NCBI RefSeq assembly: GCF_000372725.1
Contig: NW_005198017.1
Span: forward strand, 234,286 to 298,285
From: Emiliania huxleyi CCMP1516
Lineage: Eukaryota; Haptophyta; Isochrysidales; Noelaerhabdaceae
Length of the DNA stretch: 64,000 nt
Reading direction: 5' to 3'
Position 1 is the stretch's first letter, and every line of letters starts with the position of its first letter. Shown here in pieces: positions 8,860 through 19,593 of the stretch. The translations under genes and the position numbers were made by a program. Below the pieces are notes generated by a model. The model did no database searches, was not told the DNA's origin, and worked only from the letters and a program-made list of their open reading frames with translations.

Positions 8860-11196
8860 ATGGGTTCGGTGGAGGAGATCAGCGAGGCGGTCGGGCACGC
8901 CTTCTGGGACACGCAGCCAGTGCCGTCGCTGAATGCAGAGGAGGAGGACGCCTGCGGCCCCATCAACCCGGCAGACCCGGAGAAGGTGCGTGCGGAGCCG
9001 TACAACCTGCCGCCCGCCTTCGAGTGGACGGACCTCGACCTGTCCGACGCGGAGCAGGCCAAGGAGCTCTACACGCTACTGCACGAAAACTACGTCGAGG
9101 ATGGCGACGCCATGTTCCGCTTTGACTACTCGCTCGACTTTATCCGCTGGGCGATGCAGCCGCCCGGCGCGCTCGACTACTGGCATGTGGGCGTGCGGGT
9201 GTCGCAGACGAAGAAGCTGGTCGCCTTCATCGGCGCCACCCCGGCCGACCTCCTCTGCCACGGCCAGCGGGTCGAGCCGCGCCCTCCGCCGGCCGCCGAC
9301 AAGGCGGAGGAGGGCGAGGGCGGCGCCGGCGCGAGCGGCGTCAACATTGAGGAGAAGCTGTCGGGCCTCGACCTGGACGGCGGCGCAACGGGCTCGGCTG
9401 CGAGCAGCGGCGGCGGCGCGGCCGAGCTCGGCGACCAGGCGGTGGTCGAGGTGAACTTCCTCTGCGTGCACAAGAAGCTGCGCTCGAAGCGGCTCGCTCC
9501 GGTGCTCATCCGAGAGGTCACCCGCCGCGTCAACGAGAAGGGCATCTTCCAGGCGCCGCGCCCGCCCCCGCCGCCCCGCCCCCGCCGCCCCTCACCCACC
9601 GCCGCCGGCATCGACACCGCCGCCCTCGCCCTCGCCACCGTCGCCTCCGCCCCACCTCCGCCCCACCTCCGCCCCACCTCCGCCCCACCTCCGCCCCACC
9701 TCCGCCCCACCTCCGCCCCACCTCCGCCGCGCCCCTGCTCCACCCCTGCCTCTCCCCCTCCCTCTCCCTCCCTCTCCACCTCCCTGCCCCTCCCTACCGC
9801 CCTCCCCTCGCGCAGGCGACCTACACGGCCGGGGTGGTGCTGCCGCGGCCGGTCGCGCGCTGCCGCTACTGGCACCGCTCGCTCAACCCAAAGAAGCTCA
9901 TCGAAGTCGGCTTCTCCCGCCTCGCCCCGCGCATGACAATGGCGCGCATGACGACGGCTGTGCGGTTGCGAGTGGGACGTGTCGGGGACGTGTCGGGGAC
10001 GTGTCGGGGACGTGTCCGTAGGTGCGCACGCTCAAGCTCTACGCGCTCCCCGACCAGCCGGTCACCAAGGGTGAGCGGAGGAGGGGAGGAGAGACGCTGT
10101 CGGGCTCGCCAACTTGCAGCGGGGGCGGGGGCGGGGCGGTGGGGTGTGGTAGGGTGGAGGCTGGCGCGGATACACTTTACGCCCCCGCGCGCGGCCAGGC
10201 GTGCGAGCCCTCAAGGAGGAGGACGTCCCCTCCTGCTGCGCCAAGCTCAACGCCTACTTGCGGCGGTACAAGCTGACGCCGCAGCTCTCCGAGGCGCGAG
10301 AGAGGCCGGCCATGCGACACACACCTACGCACACAGACACACTCCACGGGCCTCGCACATGCCCGCCCTATCTTCCACGGACACTGAGGTGAAGGCGCGC
10401 CCGGTCCCGCGCGTAGGCGGAGTTCTCGCACTGGCTCGTGCCTCGCAAGGGCGTCATCTACACCTACGTCGTCGAGGAGGCCGGCGAGGCGCGCGGGGGA
10501 GTGGGGTGGGGAGTGGGGGGGGAGGGGTGGGGGGGGGGGGGGACCGGGGAGGGGGAGGGGGGCGTCCCTACTCTCGCACCCGCCCTTCGCCACCCGCCCT
10601 TCGCCACCCGGGCCGGCGCCACGGCCCTCAGGATGGCGAGAAGGAGGTGACGGACATGTTCTCCTTCTACTCGCTCCCCTCGTCGGTGCTCAAGCACGAG
10701 AAGCACACCAAGCTGCACGCGGCCTACTGCTACTACTACTTCGCGAACAAGACGCCGGTCCAGCAGCTGATCAGCGACGCGCTCGCCCCTCGCCAAGCCG
10801 CCGCTGGCCATGGAGGACGACCGCTCACGCCGCACGACTCGTCCCGCAGGCGCTCGTCCTCGCGAAGAGGCACGAGTTTGACGTCTTCAACGCGCTCGAC
10901 ATCCTCGACAACGACAGCCTGCTCAAGGCAAGCCCCCCGACCCGCGCCCCGGACACACACCTCTCTCCGCCCCTCTCTCCTCCTCGACCTCCTGCCCGGG
11001 GAGCCTCGCAGACCGCGGCACCTCTGCTGCCCGGCGGCGGCGGCCCCTCGTCCTCCCCCTCCGCGGCCGGACTCCCCCCTCCGCCGCGGCGCAGGAGCTC
11101 AAGTTCGGCATCGGAGATGGGCACCTGCAGTACTACCTGTACAACTGGAGGTGCCCCACGGTCGTGGCCAACGAGATTGGCCTCGTCCTCCTCTGA
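8860..11196 (+). CDS. NMT: Glycylpeptide N-tetradecanoyltransferase (N-myristoyltransferase)
   Basis: The enzyme transfers myristate from myristoyl-CoA to N-terminal glycines in the cytosol. Eight exons were placed: 8860-9552, 9816-9959, 10022-10070, 10199-10293, 10417 to about 10488, 10632-10778, 10850-10927 and 11095-11196, giving about 456 residues, the usual length. Diagnostic segments include [53 protein letters not shown] and the C-terminus [19 protein letters not shown]. Five of the seven introns use a GC donor. Intron 1 holds a CCGCCCCACCT minisatellite (about 9655-9725) and intron 2 four copies of GGACGTGTC. A longer upstream in-frame start at 8623 lies in a dispersed repeat and was rejected. 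Confidence 0.93.
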
Positions 11197-11578
11197 GGCT
11201 CCTACCGCGTGCACACGCCGCACGGAGTAGCGGCCGCTTCTCCACACCCGCCGTGGCGCCCGCCCTGCGTCCCGGCTGCGTGCGATCGGCGTTTGCGTCT
11301 TTTGCGACCCGCGCCCTGAGGCAACGGGGCGCTCGCTCGACCCCTGGTGGCGGCAGGAGCAGTTTAAGCTCCTGGATGTGCGGTCCATCGTCAGCCTGTC
11401 GTCAGCGTTCTCTGCAACACGATCTCTCTGGGGCGATACGGCTGCGACGCGGGAGTCGGGGACACTCACAACTCAGACTGGCCTCACAGTAGCGCTTTTC
11501 TGTTTTGGTCAGACCGCTCTGTTCCCGTATGAAAGATGTTTTTAATCACGATAATGCACAGGACGAGATTGTGGGCGG
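11197..11578. other. Short intergenic stretch after the myristoyltransferase
   Basis: I see no recognised gene. A small plus-strand frame (11505-11693) could be an exon of the weak gene that follows, but nothing in it is diagnostic. Confidence 0.4.
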
Positions 11579-12063
11579 GTGCCTCGTCTCCGCCTTCCAG
11601 ACAGGCGCATACGCGGACCAGTGTGCAGTGACACGGCCCAACAACAAGGACACGGACATCGCGCCGATGGAGTACCGGAGGGATGCGCATTGAGCCCAAG
11701 TACTCGTTGCACGTTGGTCTTCCACAAGATCATTCAGGTCTGCCGAAACACGCCTCCTCTCCCCCCTTACCACATACCACTCTGGGACTCGCCCGCCGCC
11801 GCCGCCGCGCCCGCCGCCCGCCACCGCGCCCGCCGCCGCCGCCGCGCCCGCCGGCGCTGCCGCCCGCCACCGCCGCCGCACCCGCTGCCTCTCCTCCCTC
11901 CTTCCCTATCCCCTCAAGCTCCCCCCGCCCCTCCCAGATCTGGAACAAGTACTTCAAGGACGACCCAAAATACGGGGAATCGGCAGGGAACTTTTGCAGC
12001 ATCGAGGGGTGCGGACACACCAAGGCCCCGGAGTTTGCTGCGCTGGCGTGCTCACGCCTATGA
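11579..12063 (+). CDS. Unrecognised small protein, two-exon model
   Basis: The segment HKIIQ (ending about 11737) can be spliced by GT-AG (about 11738-11938) to IWNKYFKDDPKYGESAGNF, followed by CSIEGCGHTKAPEF and a stop at about 12063. The intron is Pro/Arg low-complexity sequence. The Cys-x4-Cys-x-His pattern could bind zinc. I recognise no family and the start codon is uncertain. It might equally be the 3' end of a gene whose 5' exons I failed to place. Confidence 0.25.
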
Positions 12064-12317
12064 ACGTGGGAAACGTCGATTATGCTTACAAGCAGCGAGG
12101 TGCCAACAAACAACAAGAACTTCACCCATCTTGCAAGCTCTAGGGGCCGGGCAGGGTTTGCCCTCCGAAACTGGCATGAGGAGCCTAAGAAAAAAGTGGC
12201 TCTGGCTCCGAAACCCTCGCACAGCGTTACAAAAAACTCGTTGCGGTCTCGAGGTCTCAGCACAGATCGCGCGGGAACGGAAGGACGGCGGGCGCGGGGG
12301 CTTGTCAGCTGTCACAT

Positions 12318-13844
12318 ATGTCAAAGGAATCCTTTCACCGGCAGCCCACTGCGCCTGTGAGTTCGTTCAGCGCAAGCATCAAGCTGCGCCTCCCGTCCGG
12401 GGCGAAGCAACCGCTGCATCCTGTCTTCTGTGATACCGGCATGAAGAACGGCATCCGAGGCCAAACCCGATACTATGCCGCAGCTCCTGGCGAGCCATTT
12501 GTTGTTGAGTGCACCAACATGTTTGGGAACGCCGCGACAGGAGACTTTGGCGGCTATGTCTTCGTCGACCAGGGAGAAACACCGCCGCCTGTCGACCAGA
12601 ACACCTGGGATCACGCCTTCACCTGGGGTCCGATTCGGGAGCGCGGCGACCGGTCGTACGATATCGAGGGCTACACCAAGAACCGCGACGAGGCCTACTC
12701 GTTTCGCTTCGATCACACTCTCCCGCCCGGAGAACGTGCGCTCGCGCGTTGCTCCGATGAGGATCCCAAAATTGGCTGGATTGTTGTTCGCTTCTTCAAA
12801 GTCACAGGGTATGAGGAGGCAGAGACGGAGGAGGCAGCCAGGCCTGCTCAGCGGCAGAAGGTGACCAAGGACGACGTGAAAAATATGTTCGTCACTCCAT
12901 GCCAGCCTGGTGAGGTGGTCCAGTCTAGCGTCACACACGGCAGGGAATCGCCCATATTTGCTGCGGAGCCGATCTACGAGAGCCGAGTCCGCTGGCTTGA
13001 GTGGCCCGGCCTGGTTGCCGCCCTCAAAGCGAAGCAACAGCACATTGCATCACTCCTTCCCGACGTGCATCGGGCGATCCCGTTCGCAGCGCTGCACGCG
13101 CCCCGGTTGCGGACGCAAGTCATCGAGCAGCTTCTAGTGCGCGCGCGCAAGGTTGGCGAGTCGGGCACCACGGGACTCTTGTTGCGCGCGGTCAGCGACG
13201 AAAGCTATGTCGCTCTGGAGGACATTGTACAGATCATCAACCTCCACTTCGACCCGATTGCTGCGCGGATCGTGTGCTGCGGCAAGCTCGAGCACCTCAA
13301 GCCGCTCGCCGACGCAGCGAAAGTCCAAGGAGACCCCGTCGTCCACTACGACGAGGATCTTGATGCCTTTGCTGACGAGAGCGGCTGTGTGTCGCTGGAG
13401 AAGCTCGACGAGGACGCACACTTCGACGAAAAGCTGCACGGGCTGCACTCCTTCTTGACGGACCACCTAGATGCGTGGGAGATTGCGTCACGGGGCAGCC
13501 TTTCGCTGCCCCCGGGCAACGGACGCGGCATACAGATGCGGAAGCGCATTCTCAACCTCTCGACGTCGGGCTCTAGCAGCGGCGGCATGGGCTGCACCAT
13601 AGCCGTGAAGGTAGTTGACCAGGACGGCCGGGAGGACGCGTACATCGTCGAGATGGACAACAGTCTTGCCCCGATGATGGACCAGTACTGCCACACGCGC
13701 GGCATCGGTGATTCGTCGAGGAGCACGCTGCGGTTCCTGTTCGATGGGGAGCGCGTGAACTCGCACCAAACCCCGAGAATGCTTGAGCTGGAGGACGGGG
13801 ACTGCATCGACGTGATGACCGAGCAGCTTGGAGGCGTTGAGTAG
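12318..13844 (+). CDS. DUF7918-like protein with C-terminal SUMO-like domain ending in Gly-Gly
   Basis: This is a single-exon 508-residue protein from the ATG at 12318. Residues 425-506 form a SUMO/Rad60-SLD type ubiquitin fold: IAVKVVDQDGRED, then TLRFLFDGERVN, then LELEDGDCIDVMTEQLGG, followed by only two residues (VE). The arrangement matches a SUMO precursor with a short C-terminal tail after a di-glycine. The N-terminal ~150 residues (YYAAAPGEPFVVECTN, IGWIVVRFFKVTGYEE) vaguely resemble DUF7918, a fungal domain; this is a weak impression. The middle is helical (RTQVIEQLLVRARKVGE). It could be a natural SUMO fusion released by a SUMO protease, or a protein using the domain as a non-cleaved scaffold. 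Confidence 0.75.
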   Translation: MSKESFHRQPTAPVSSFSASIKLRLPSGAKQPLHPVFCDTGMKNGIRGQTRYYAAAPGEPFVVECTNMFGNAATGDFGGYVFVDQGETPPPVDQNTWDHAFTWGPIRERGDRSYDIEGYTKNRDEAYSFRFDHTLPPGERALARCSDEDPKIGWIVVRFFKVTGYEEAETEEAARPAQRQKVTKDDVKNMFVTPCQPGEVVQSSVTHGRESPIFAAEPIYESRVRWLEWPGLVAALKAKQQHIASLLPDVHRAIPFAALHAPRLRTQVIEQLLVRARKVGESGTTGLLLRAVSDESYVALEDIVQIINLHFDPIAARIVCCGKLEHLKPLADAAKVQGDPVVHYDEDLDAFADESGCVSLEKLDEDAHFDEKLHGLHSFLTDHLDAWEIASRGSLSLPPGNGRGIQMRKRILNLSTSGSSSGGMGCTIAVKVVDQDGREDAYIVEMDNSLAPMMDQYCHTRGIGDSSRSTLRFLFDGERVNSHQTPRMLELEDGDCIDVMTEQLGGVE

Positions 13845-15625
13845 GGGTGATCACGGCGCTGATCAATACACACATACCTCCCATAGAATACGTGTGTGCA
13901 CGTTCCCGCTCTGGGGGGAGGCGAGGGCCCTAGGGGGTACCCATGCGGCGGGGAGATGGGGTCCCCCAGCCCGCCGCAGGCGCCGATTTTTTTGGCATTT
14001 TTTTCGCGCGATTTTTTACTTGTTTTCATGGGAATTCGGCGTACTTGCGGCCATGCTATCACGCCTTGCGACATCCTTTCGGCGCTGCTGATCGTGCCAT
14101 GCTGCTCAACTGACCGCCTGCATAGCTCGCGGCCTTAGTCTTCGGCATTCAGTGACGACCTGATCGTACGGCCAGTAGGAAGGTGTCCTTCCAGCGCGTG
14201 CACGCTTCTGACGCAATGCGCGTCACAAACTGCCTCGGATTGGCTGCTGGCACTCTCGAGGCTATGCCTACACAGCCTCGCGCGCATGGGCAGTCAATAG
14301 GGACCACGCACCTTCTCAGGACAGCGCCGGTGCCTCTCTCTTGGACCGGCAAACGTGGTGGTCTCGTGTTACCAATGTGGGACCAGTGCGGCATCGCGCC
14401 ATCGACAGCTCTGAACTGCGCCTCACCACTGACCGGGAAGGCCGCCAAGTGGGTCAGCACCGGTCGCACATTGTGGCAGCAGTCAGCAGCGCATGTCTGA
14501 TAGCTAGAGCAGCAGCGTCAGGGTCGCAGGGTCGGATCGTGTCAAGCCTCTCGCCCGGCCGGCCGTGTGCAGACGTCGGCCTGTCTGCTGTCTGGAGTGA
14601 TCTGTCGGCGGTCAGTACGACCGATCAGGTTGGAGTTTTCTGATGGTTGGAGGGTCTATCTGTATGTACTCCTCGAGATCTCTCCAAATCTGCCCTCTGA
14701 TCAACCATTCGGTAAGTCGGTGCTAACGGAGACTAACGGAGCCGGAGCCCCGTTTCCGCACTGCTGCGCGGCGCACGGTGCCTCCGGGGGCCCCCGCCTC
14801 CCCCCAGAGCGTTCCCGTAGACAGTACCCCCTTTTACCCATCTCCGAGTCATGCTCCGAGTAGAGGTGTCCGTTTTATTTATTATTTATAGGACAGTACC
14901 GCGGCTTGCGGGGGGCGGGGCCCCACTAGCACTACCGCCTACACCGCCCTGTGCACAAAGCCCACATACAATGCACAAACGATATTACACAGATATGCGG
15001 GGATCTCCTGAGGTCTGTGTGTGCCGCACACACTGTGTCTCGTGTGTGCAGTGTTACTAGCAGTGTCTCGGGAAGTGTGCAGTGGAACGGACCCGTACAC
15101 ACAACACACGGAGAGAGACTCTGAGAGAGCTGAGAGGGTTGGGTAATCACGATGGTTCGATGCAAGGATTCTGGCCAAAAGATAAAAAGGTATCCTCCAA
15201 TCCTCTCCCCCCTTAAAGCCGTAGCCCTTTAGGGATCCCTACCCCGCCTTTTCCGGTTTTCGAAATTGGCAACGCTTTTTTCTTTTCGGCATTTCGCGCG
15301 CTCGGCCTCGGGGCTTCTTGTACAACCGCACACATAGATATCACGCCGCCCATTCGTGCGCGCGCGGGGGCAGAGCGTGTGCACACCACGCCCCACTCCC
15401 TCACACCACAAAAGCGCTCCCCGCAAGTGTCCAATGCGAGGGAGCGGGAGAGAGAGGAGAGAGAGGATTTGTACATGGTGCGAGCCGTCTCTTGCGCCCA
15501 ACGCGCCTCCGACTGTCGAGGGCTCGGCCGCGGCACTCGAGCCCGCGCTCGCGGGCACGAGGCCCTCGCCGTGACTCGCCGTTGCGGCGGCGCGCCGGGC
15601 TCCGTCGCCCACTTTGCCGCGAGAG
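13845..15625. other. Gene-poor 1.8-kb stretch with repeat tail
   Basis: I find no convincing coding region on either strand. A short block at 14828-14893 (TTTTACCCATCTCC, then GTAGAGGTGTCCGTTTTATT) matches the 3' tail of the retroelement at 47341-47739. Homopolymer T and C runs occur at about 13985-14015. The rest may be intergenic or an old degraded repeat. Confidence 0.5.
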
Positions 15626-17294
15626 TCAAGGCACCCCGGTGGGTACGCTCGGCAGCGGGTGCGACAGGGGAACTTGCCGCCCGTCGTCGGTGGCCGGCTC
15701 GCTGCCGTCGCCGCTAGCGCTGCCCGCCGCCTCGGCCTCGGTGACGTCGGCGGGGACGAGGGCGGCGCGGATGACCTCGCGCACGTCCGAGACGAGCTCG
15801 AACTGCATCTCATCAAGGACCTGGTGCGGCGGGGAGGGACGGGGGAGGGGGGGGGGGCGGGGTGTTCTCGGGGGAGCCCAACGAGTTGCGTGCGAAGTGT
15901 CTGGGGGACGTGTCTCTCGTCGAGCACCTTTTGCGGCAGCTCGCGTAGGTCCTTCTCGTTGGCCTGCGGCAGCAGCACGGTGCGGACGCCGGCGCGGTGC
16001 GCGGCGACAACCTTCTCCTTGATGCCGCCGACGGGGAGGACCAGCCCGCGCAGAGTGATCTCGCCCGTCATCGCCACGTCGTTGCGCACGAGGCGGCCGG
16101 TGAGGAGGGACGTCAGCGCGGTGGTGATTGTGACGCCGGCCGAGGGGCCATCCTTTGGCGTCGCGCCCTCGGGGAAGTGGATGTGCAGGTCGGTGGTGTT
16201 GAGGAGAGCCTCGGAGGCGGTCTTGGCCAGGCCGAGCTCGGCCACGTTTGCGCGGATCCACGTGAGCGCCGCCTTGACGCTCTCCTGCATCACCTCCTTG
16301 ATGTTGCCCGTCATCTGCACCGCCCCCTTGCCCGCCACCTGCTCCACCTCCACAAAGAGCGTCTCGCCCCCAAACACGGTCGCGGCGAGCCCGAGCGCGA
16401 TGCCGGGCTTCGTGATGCGCCGCGCAACGTCACGCCGCGGCTCGAAGCGAGGCGGACCGAGCACCCGCTCGATGTCCGCCACGCTCAGCGCGATCGGCGC
16501 CGCCGCCGCCGTCGCCGCCTCGGCGGCAGCGGCGGCCTCGCTGCCTCCGCCGCCTTCGGACGGCGCGCCCTCGTCGGCTCCTCCAGCGGCGGCCGCCGCC
16601 GCCGCCGCCGCCTCGCTGGCCGCCTCTCCTGCCTCGGAGACGTTTGCGGCGATCGCGCGGCAAAGGGCGCCCAGCTTGCGCTCGAGCTCGCGCACGCCGG
16701 CCTGCGGGAAGCGGGCGGGAGGCAAAGACTTGAGGGGCGGGGAGGGGGGCGGGGGCGGGCGGGTGGCGCCCACGATGGGAACCATCGCAGCGCATCTCGG
16801 CGCATCTCGGCGTGGCATTCTCGGCGCATCTCGTCGCATCTCGGCAAGGCTGGCCTCGCGCGTGTAGCCCGAGATGAGGTGGTCGAGCTCCTCCTCGCCG
16901 AGCGAGAGCTGGCCGGGCGAGAGGCCGTGCAGCGCGACCTGCTTCGGCAGCAGGTGGCGCGCGGCGATGGCGACCTTGTCGTCGACGGTGTAGCCGGTCA
17001 GCTCGATCACCTGTGCGGGACGCGTCACGGACATGTCACGGACATGTCCCGGGCGTGGCCAGCGGGGCGTGTGTGGTCCGTCCGTGCGCTGGTGAGCGTC
17101 GGTCGCCTCCATGCGGTCGCGCAGCGGGCGAGGAATGCCCTCCATCTCGTTGGCGGTTGCGATGAAGAGCACCTGTGACGGGGCGAGGGGCACCTCACTG
17201 GGCCGTGCATTCCTCCGTCGTCTGCGGAGGCGAGGCGAAGGGCCGCCTGCGACAGGTTGAAGGGCACCGCCAGGAAGTGGTCGCGGAAAGCGCC

Positions 17295-17327
<33 letters not shown>

Positions 17328-18168
17328 GGAGGACGGGTCGCCGTTGTACGAGTTGCGACCGAGCTTGTCCACCTCGTCGAGCATGATGACGCAGTTCGCG
17401 GCGCCGCACTTCTTGACCGCCTGCAGGATGAGGCCGGGCAGCGCGCCGACGTACGTCCTCCGGTGGCCTCGCACCTCCGCCTCGGAGTGGATGCCTGCGC
17501 GACAGAGGGCAGCCGCAGCGTTGGGGCCCGCGTGCCCAGCAAGCCCCTCCCCGCCTTGGGCAGCGGCTGCCTCCCACGGAGACGCGGTGGAAGGGGCGGC
17601 CGAGCGCCGCGGCCACCGACTTGCCGAGCGACGTCTTGCCTGAGAGGACGGTTCGAGGACGGGTCCGGGAAGCTTCTAGGAAGAGGCCCGACCGACACTA
17701 GCCGCGCGAGGTCGTGCCGATGCCGGGCGGGCCGAGCATGCAGAGGATGGACCCCTTGGTGTCTCCGCGCAAGTGGCAGACGGCGAGGAACTCGAGGATG
17801 CGCTGCTTGACCTTGTCCATTCATAACTCACAGTCAATACCGGCAATACCTCCGTCATGAGTGCTTCCCCCGAGGGTGCGTTGCTGGCACCTTGTCCATC
17901 GCGTAGTGGTCCTCCTCAAGCTGCGCGCGCGCCTGCGAGAGCGGCACCGGCGGCTGCGGCGACTCGGGCGGCGCCCAAGGCAGCTCCGCCATCCACTCGA
18001 GGTAGTCGACGAGCGTCGAGTACTCGGAGTGCATCGGCGACATCCGGCGCAGCCGCCGCAGCTCGCGTGTCACCACCTCCTCCGCCTCTGCGGGCAGGCC
18101 TGCGGCACGCAGCCGCCGCTCGAGGGTGGGAACCTCGCCGTCCTCGTCGTCGCCGCCCGAGGGGCCGC
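15626..18168 (-). CDS. LON: ATP-dependent Lon protease, AAA+ and Ser-Lys protease domains
   Basis: Exons, high to low: 18168-17891, 17811-17718, 17639-17571, 17494-17247, 17172-17107, 17010-16855, 16701-15928 and 15820-15626. The product starts at the family's helical linker ([20 protein letters not shown]), then Walker A GPPGIGKTS, Walker [11 protein letters not shown], and the protease domain with Ser in [11 protein letters not shown] and Lys in GIKEKVVAA. Five of the seven internal introns use GC donors. The canonical Lon substrate-binding N domain is absent. The first exon begins in phase 1 after an AG acceptor, so a further 5' exon is required; the upstream PUB-like ORF fits it in frame. 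An Ala/Glu-rich insert lies between AAA+ and protease domains. The C-terminus has no peroxisomal signal, so mitochondrion or plastid is likely. Confidence 0.9.
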
Positions 18169-18303
18169 CTGCTCACGGAGAAGCGGCGTGTGAAGGGACG
18201 CCCTCCACCCCCCCTCCTCGTCCTCGCCGGCCGTGGGCCCGCCTATCATCAAGTGCCGACGGCTCCTCCTCCACGGGTCGAGTCGACACGCCTCGGGCCC
18301 GGC

Positions 18304-19593
18304 TCAGGCCCCGCCGGGCATGAAGGGCAAGCCGATCGGCGGCGGCAGCCCGCCCGGGAAGGGCGGCTTGGACGTGTAGATCCGGAAGTGGACGGGCGCC
18401 TGCGAGGGGCCGTCCCGGGGGCGTGTCGTGGACGCGGCTCCGACGGCGCGGGAAGCTGCGGCGGAGTGGACTGTGGCCACCTCGCTCGAGTTGCCGGCCG
18501 AGCCGCGCTTGGGGCGAGGCTCGCGCGCGACCTGCCGCTCGATCTCCGAGATCAGGCCCGAGATCATCCCCTGCAGCTGCTCGACGATGCCGCCCTCCCC
18601 CTCCCCCTCCCCCTCCTCCCCCTCCCCCTCCTCCTCCTCCTCCTCCCCCTCGCCGCTCGCGTCGCCGCTCGCCTCTCCCGACGCATCGGCCCGCCTCCGC
18701 CCCTTGCCCTCCGCCCCCTCGCCCTCATCGTCGTCGTCGCCATCGTTGTCACCGTCGCCGCCGAGGCCGCCGCCGCCGCCGAGGCCGCCGAGGCCGCTCC
18801 CTCCCTCGCCTCCGTCGCCGTCGCCGTCGCCGTCTGCCGCCGCCAGCAGCTCAGCCGGTTGCGGCCAGCGGCGCGCGCTCCGCTCCGCGCGCAACATCGG
18901 CCCGCCGCTGCGGACGGCCGCGCCCTGCCGTTCGAGGGGCGGCGGGCGCACCTCTGCGCCGGGAGGCGCCGCCGATCCCACCGCCCGCGACGCGTCCCGC
19001 GCCCGCTCGTCTGCGCGCGCCTCCGCCTCCTCGTCGCGCTCGGCGAGGGCGATCGCGTGCTCGCAGGCGGCCTCAATGGCGGCGAGAAAGGGACGGCGCA
19101 CGCGGCGGGCGAAGAGGAACGGCGCGCCGCTCTGGTCGCGCCGCTCGTCGCAGAAGCCAGCCGTACGCAGGCACGGTAGCGCGTGCGGAGAGGCGTCAAG
19201 GAGCGCACGGACGGCCGGGTCCCACAGGCAGAGCGAGGGACGGCCACCGCCTCGCGCCGCAGCGAGGCGGATGTAGCCCAGCAGCGCGCGTAGTAACCTC
19301 GACGGCTCTTCCGCGCTCTCACTCAGCCGATGCAGGTGCATCTGAAACTCGGCCAGCTCCGGTGACGCCTCCTCGGCGCCGCCAATCGTGAGCCGTGCCG
19401 AAGGCCGGCCCGAGTCACCAGGCCGCATGGACGACACAACGCCGCCGGCTGCCGCGCCGGCAGCAAGTGTCGCGGTCGTTATCACCAGCGAGAGCATGCG
19501 AAGTGGACTCTTGGGCCTTGGGAGGCCGCCGTCAGAGCCTCTGGGTTCCGGCTTCGAAGCACCCGAGGGGTCGCCGCGTCCAGGCTCCATCAT
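18304..19593 (-). CDS. Membrane-anchored PUB-like acidic ORF, probable 5' exon of the Lon gene
   Basis: From the ATG at 19593 this frame encodes one hydrophobic segment (LSLVITTATLAAGAAAGG) and a PUB-like helical domain (LLRALLGYIRLAAARGG, then ALPCLRTAGF). An acidic Gly/Asp/Glu low-complexity region and a short amphipathic helix (EQLQGMISGLISEIERQVA) follow, then a stop at 18304. A GC donor at 18314 and an AG acceptor at 18169 would remove 146 nt including that stop and continue in frame as [19 protein letters not shown] into Lon. Either this is a separate 429-residue protein or, more likely, the N-terminus of a membrane-PUB-Lon fusion. The PUB call is by pattern only. Confidence 0.5.
   Translation of the reverse strand: MMEPGRGDPSGASKPEPRGSDGGLPRPKSPLRMLSLVITTATLAAGAAAGGVVSSMRPGDSGRPSARLTIGGAEEASPELAEFQMHLHRLSESAEEPSRLLRALLGYIRLAAARGGGRPSLCLWDPAVRALLDASPHALPCLRTAGFCDERRDQSGAPFLFARRVRRPFLAAIEAACEHAIALAERDEEAEARADERARDASRAVGSAAPPGAEVRPPPLERQGAAVRSGGPMLRAERSARRWPQPAELLAAADGDGDGDGGEGGSGLGGLGGGGGLGGDGDNDGDDDDEGEGAEGKGRRRADASGEASGDASGEGEEEEEEGEGEEGEGEGEGGIVEQLQGMISGLISEIERQVAREPRPKRGSAGNSSEVATVHSAAASRAVGAASTTRPRDGPSQAPVHFRIYTSKPPFPGGLPPPIGLPFMPGGA

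Noticed and set aside
15229..17616. Single 795-residue minus-strand frame as the Lon gene
   Set aside because: It reads through introns and ends in the wrong frame; the exon model ends at 15626 and restores the conserved Lon segments.
18423..19391. Plus-strand Arg/Pro-rich frames opposite the PUB-like ORF
   Set aside because: Shadow frames of acidic, GC-rich coding sequence with no family similarity.
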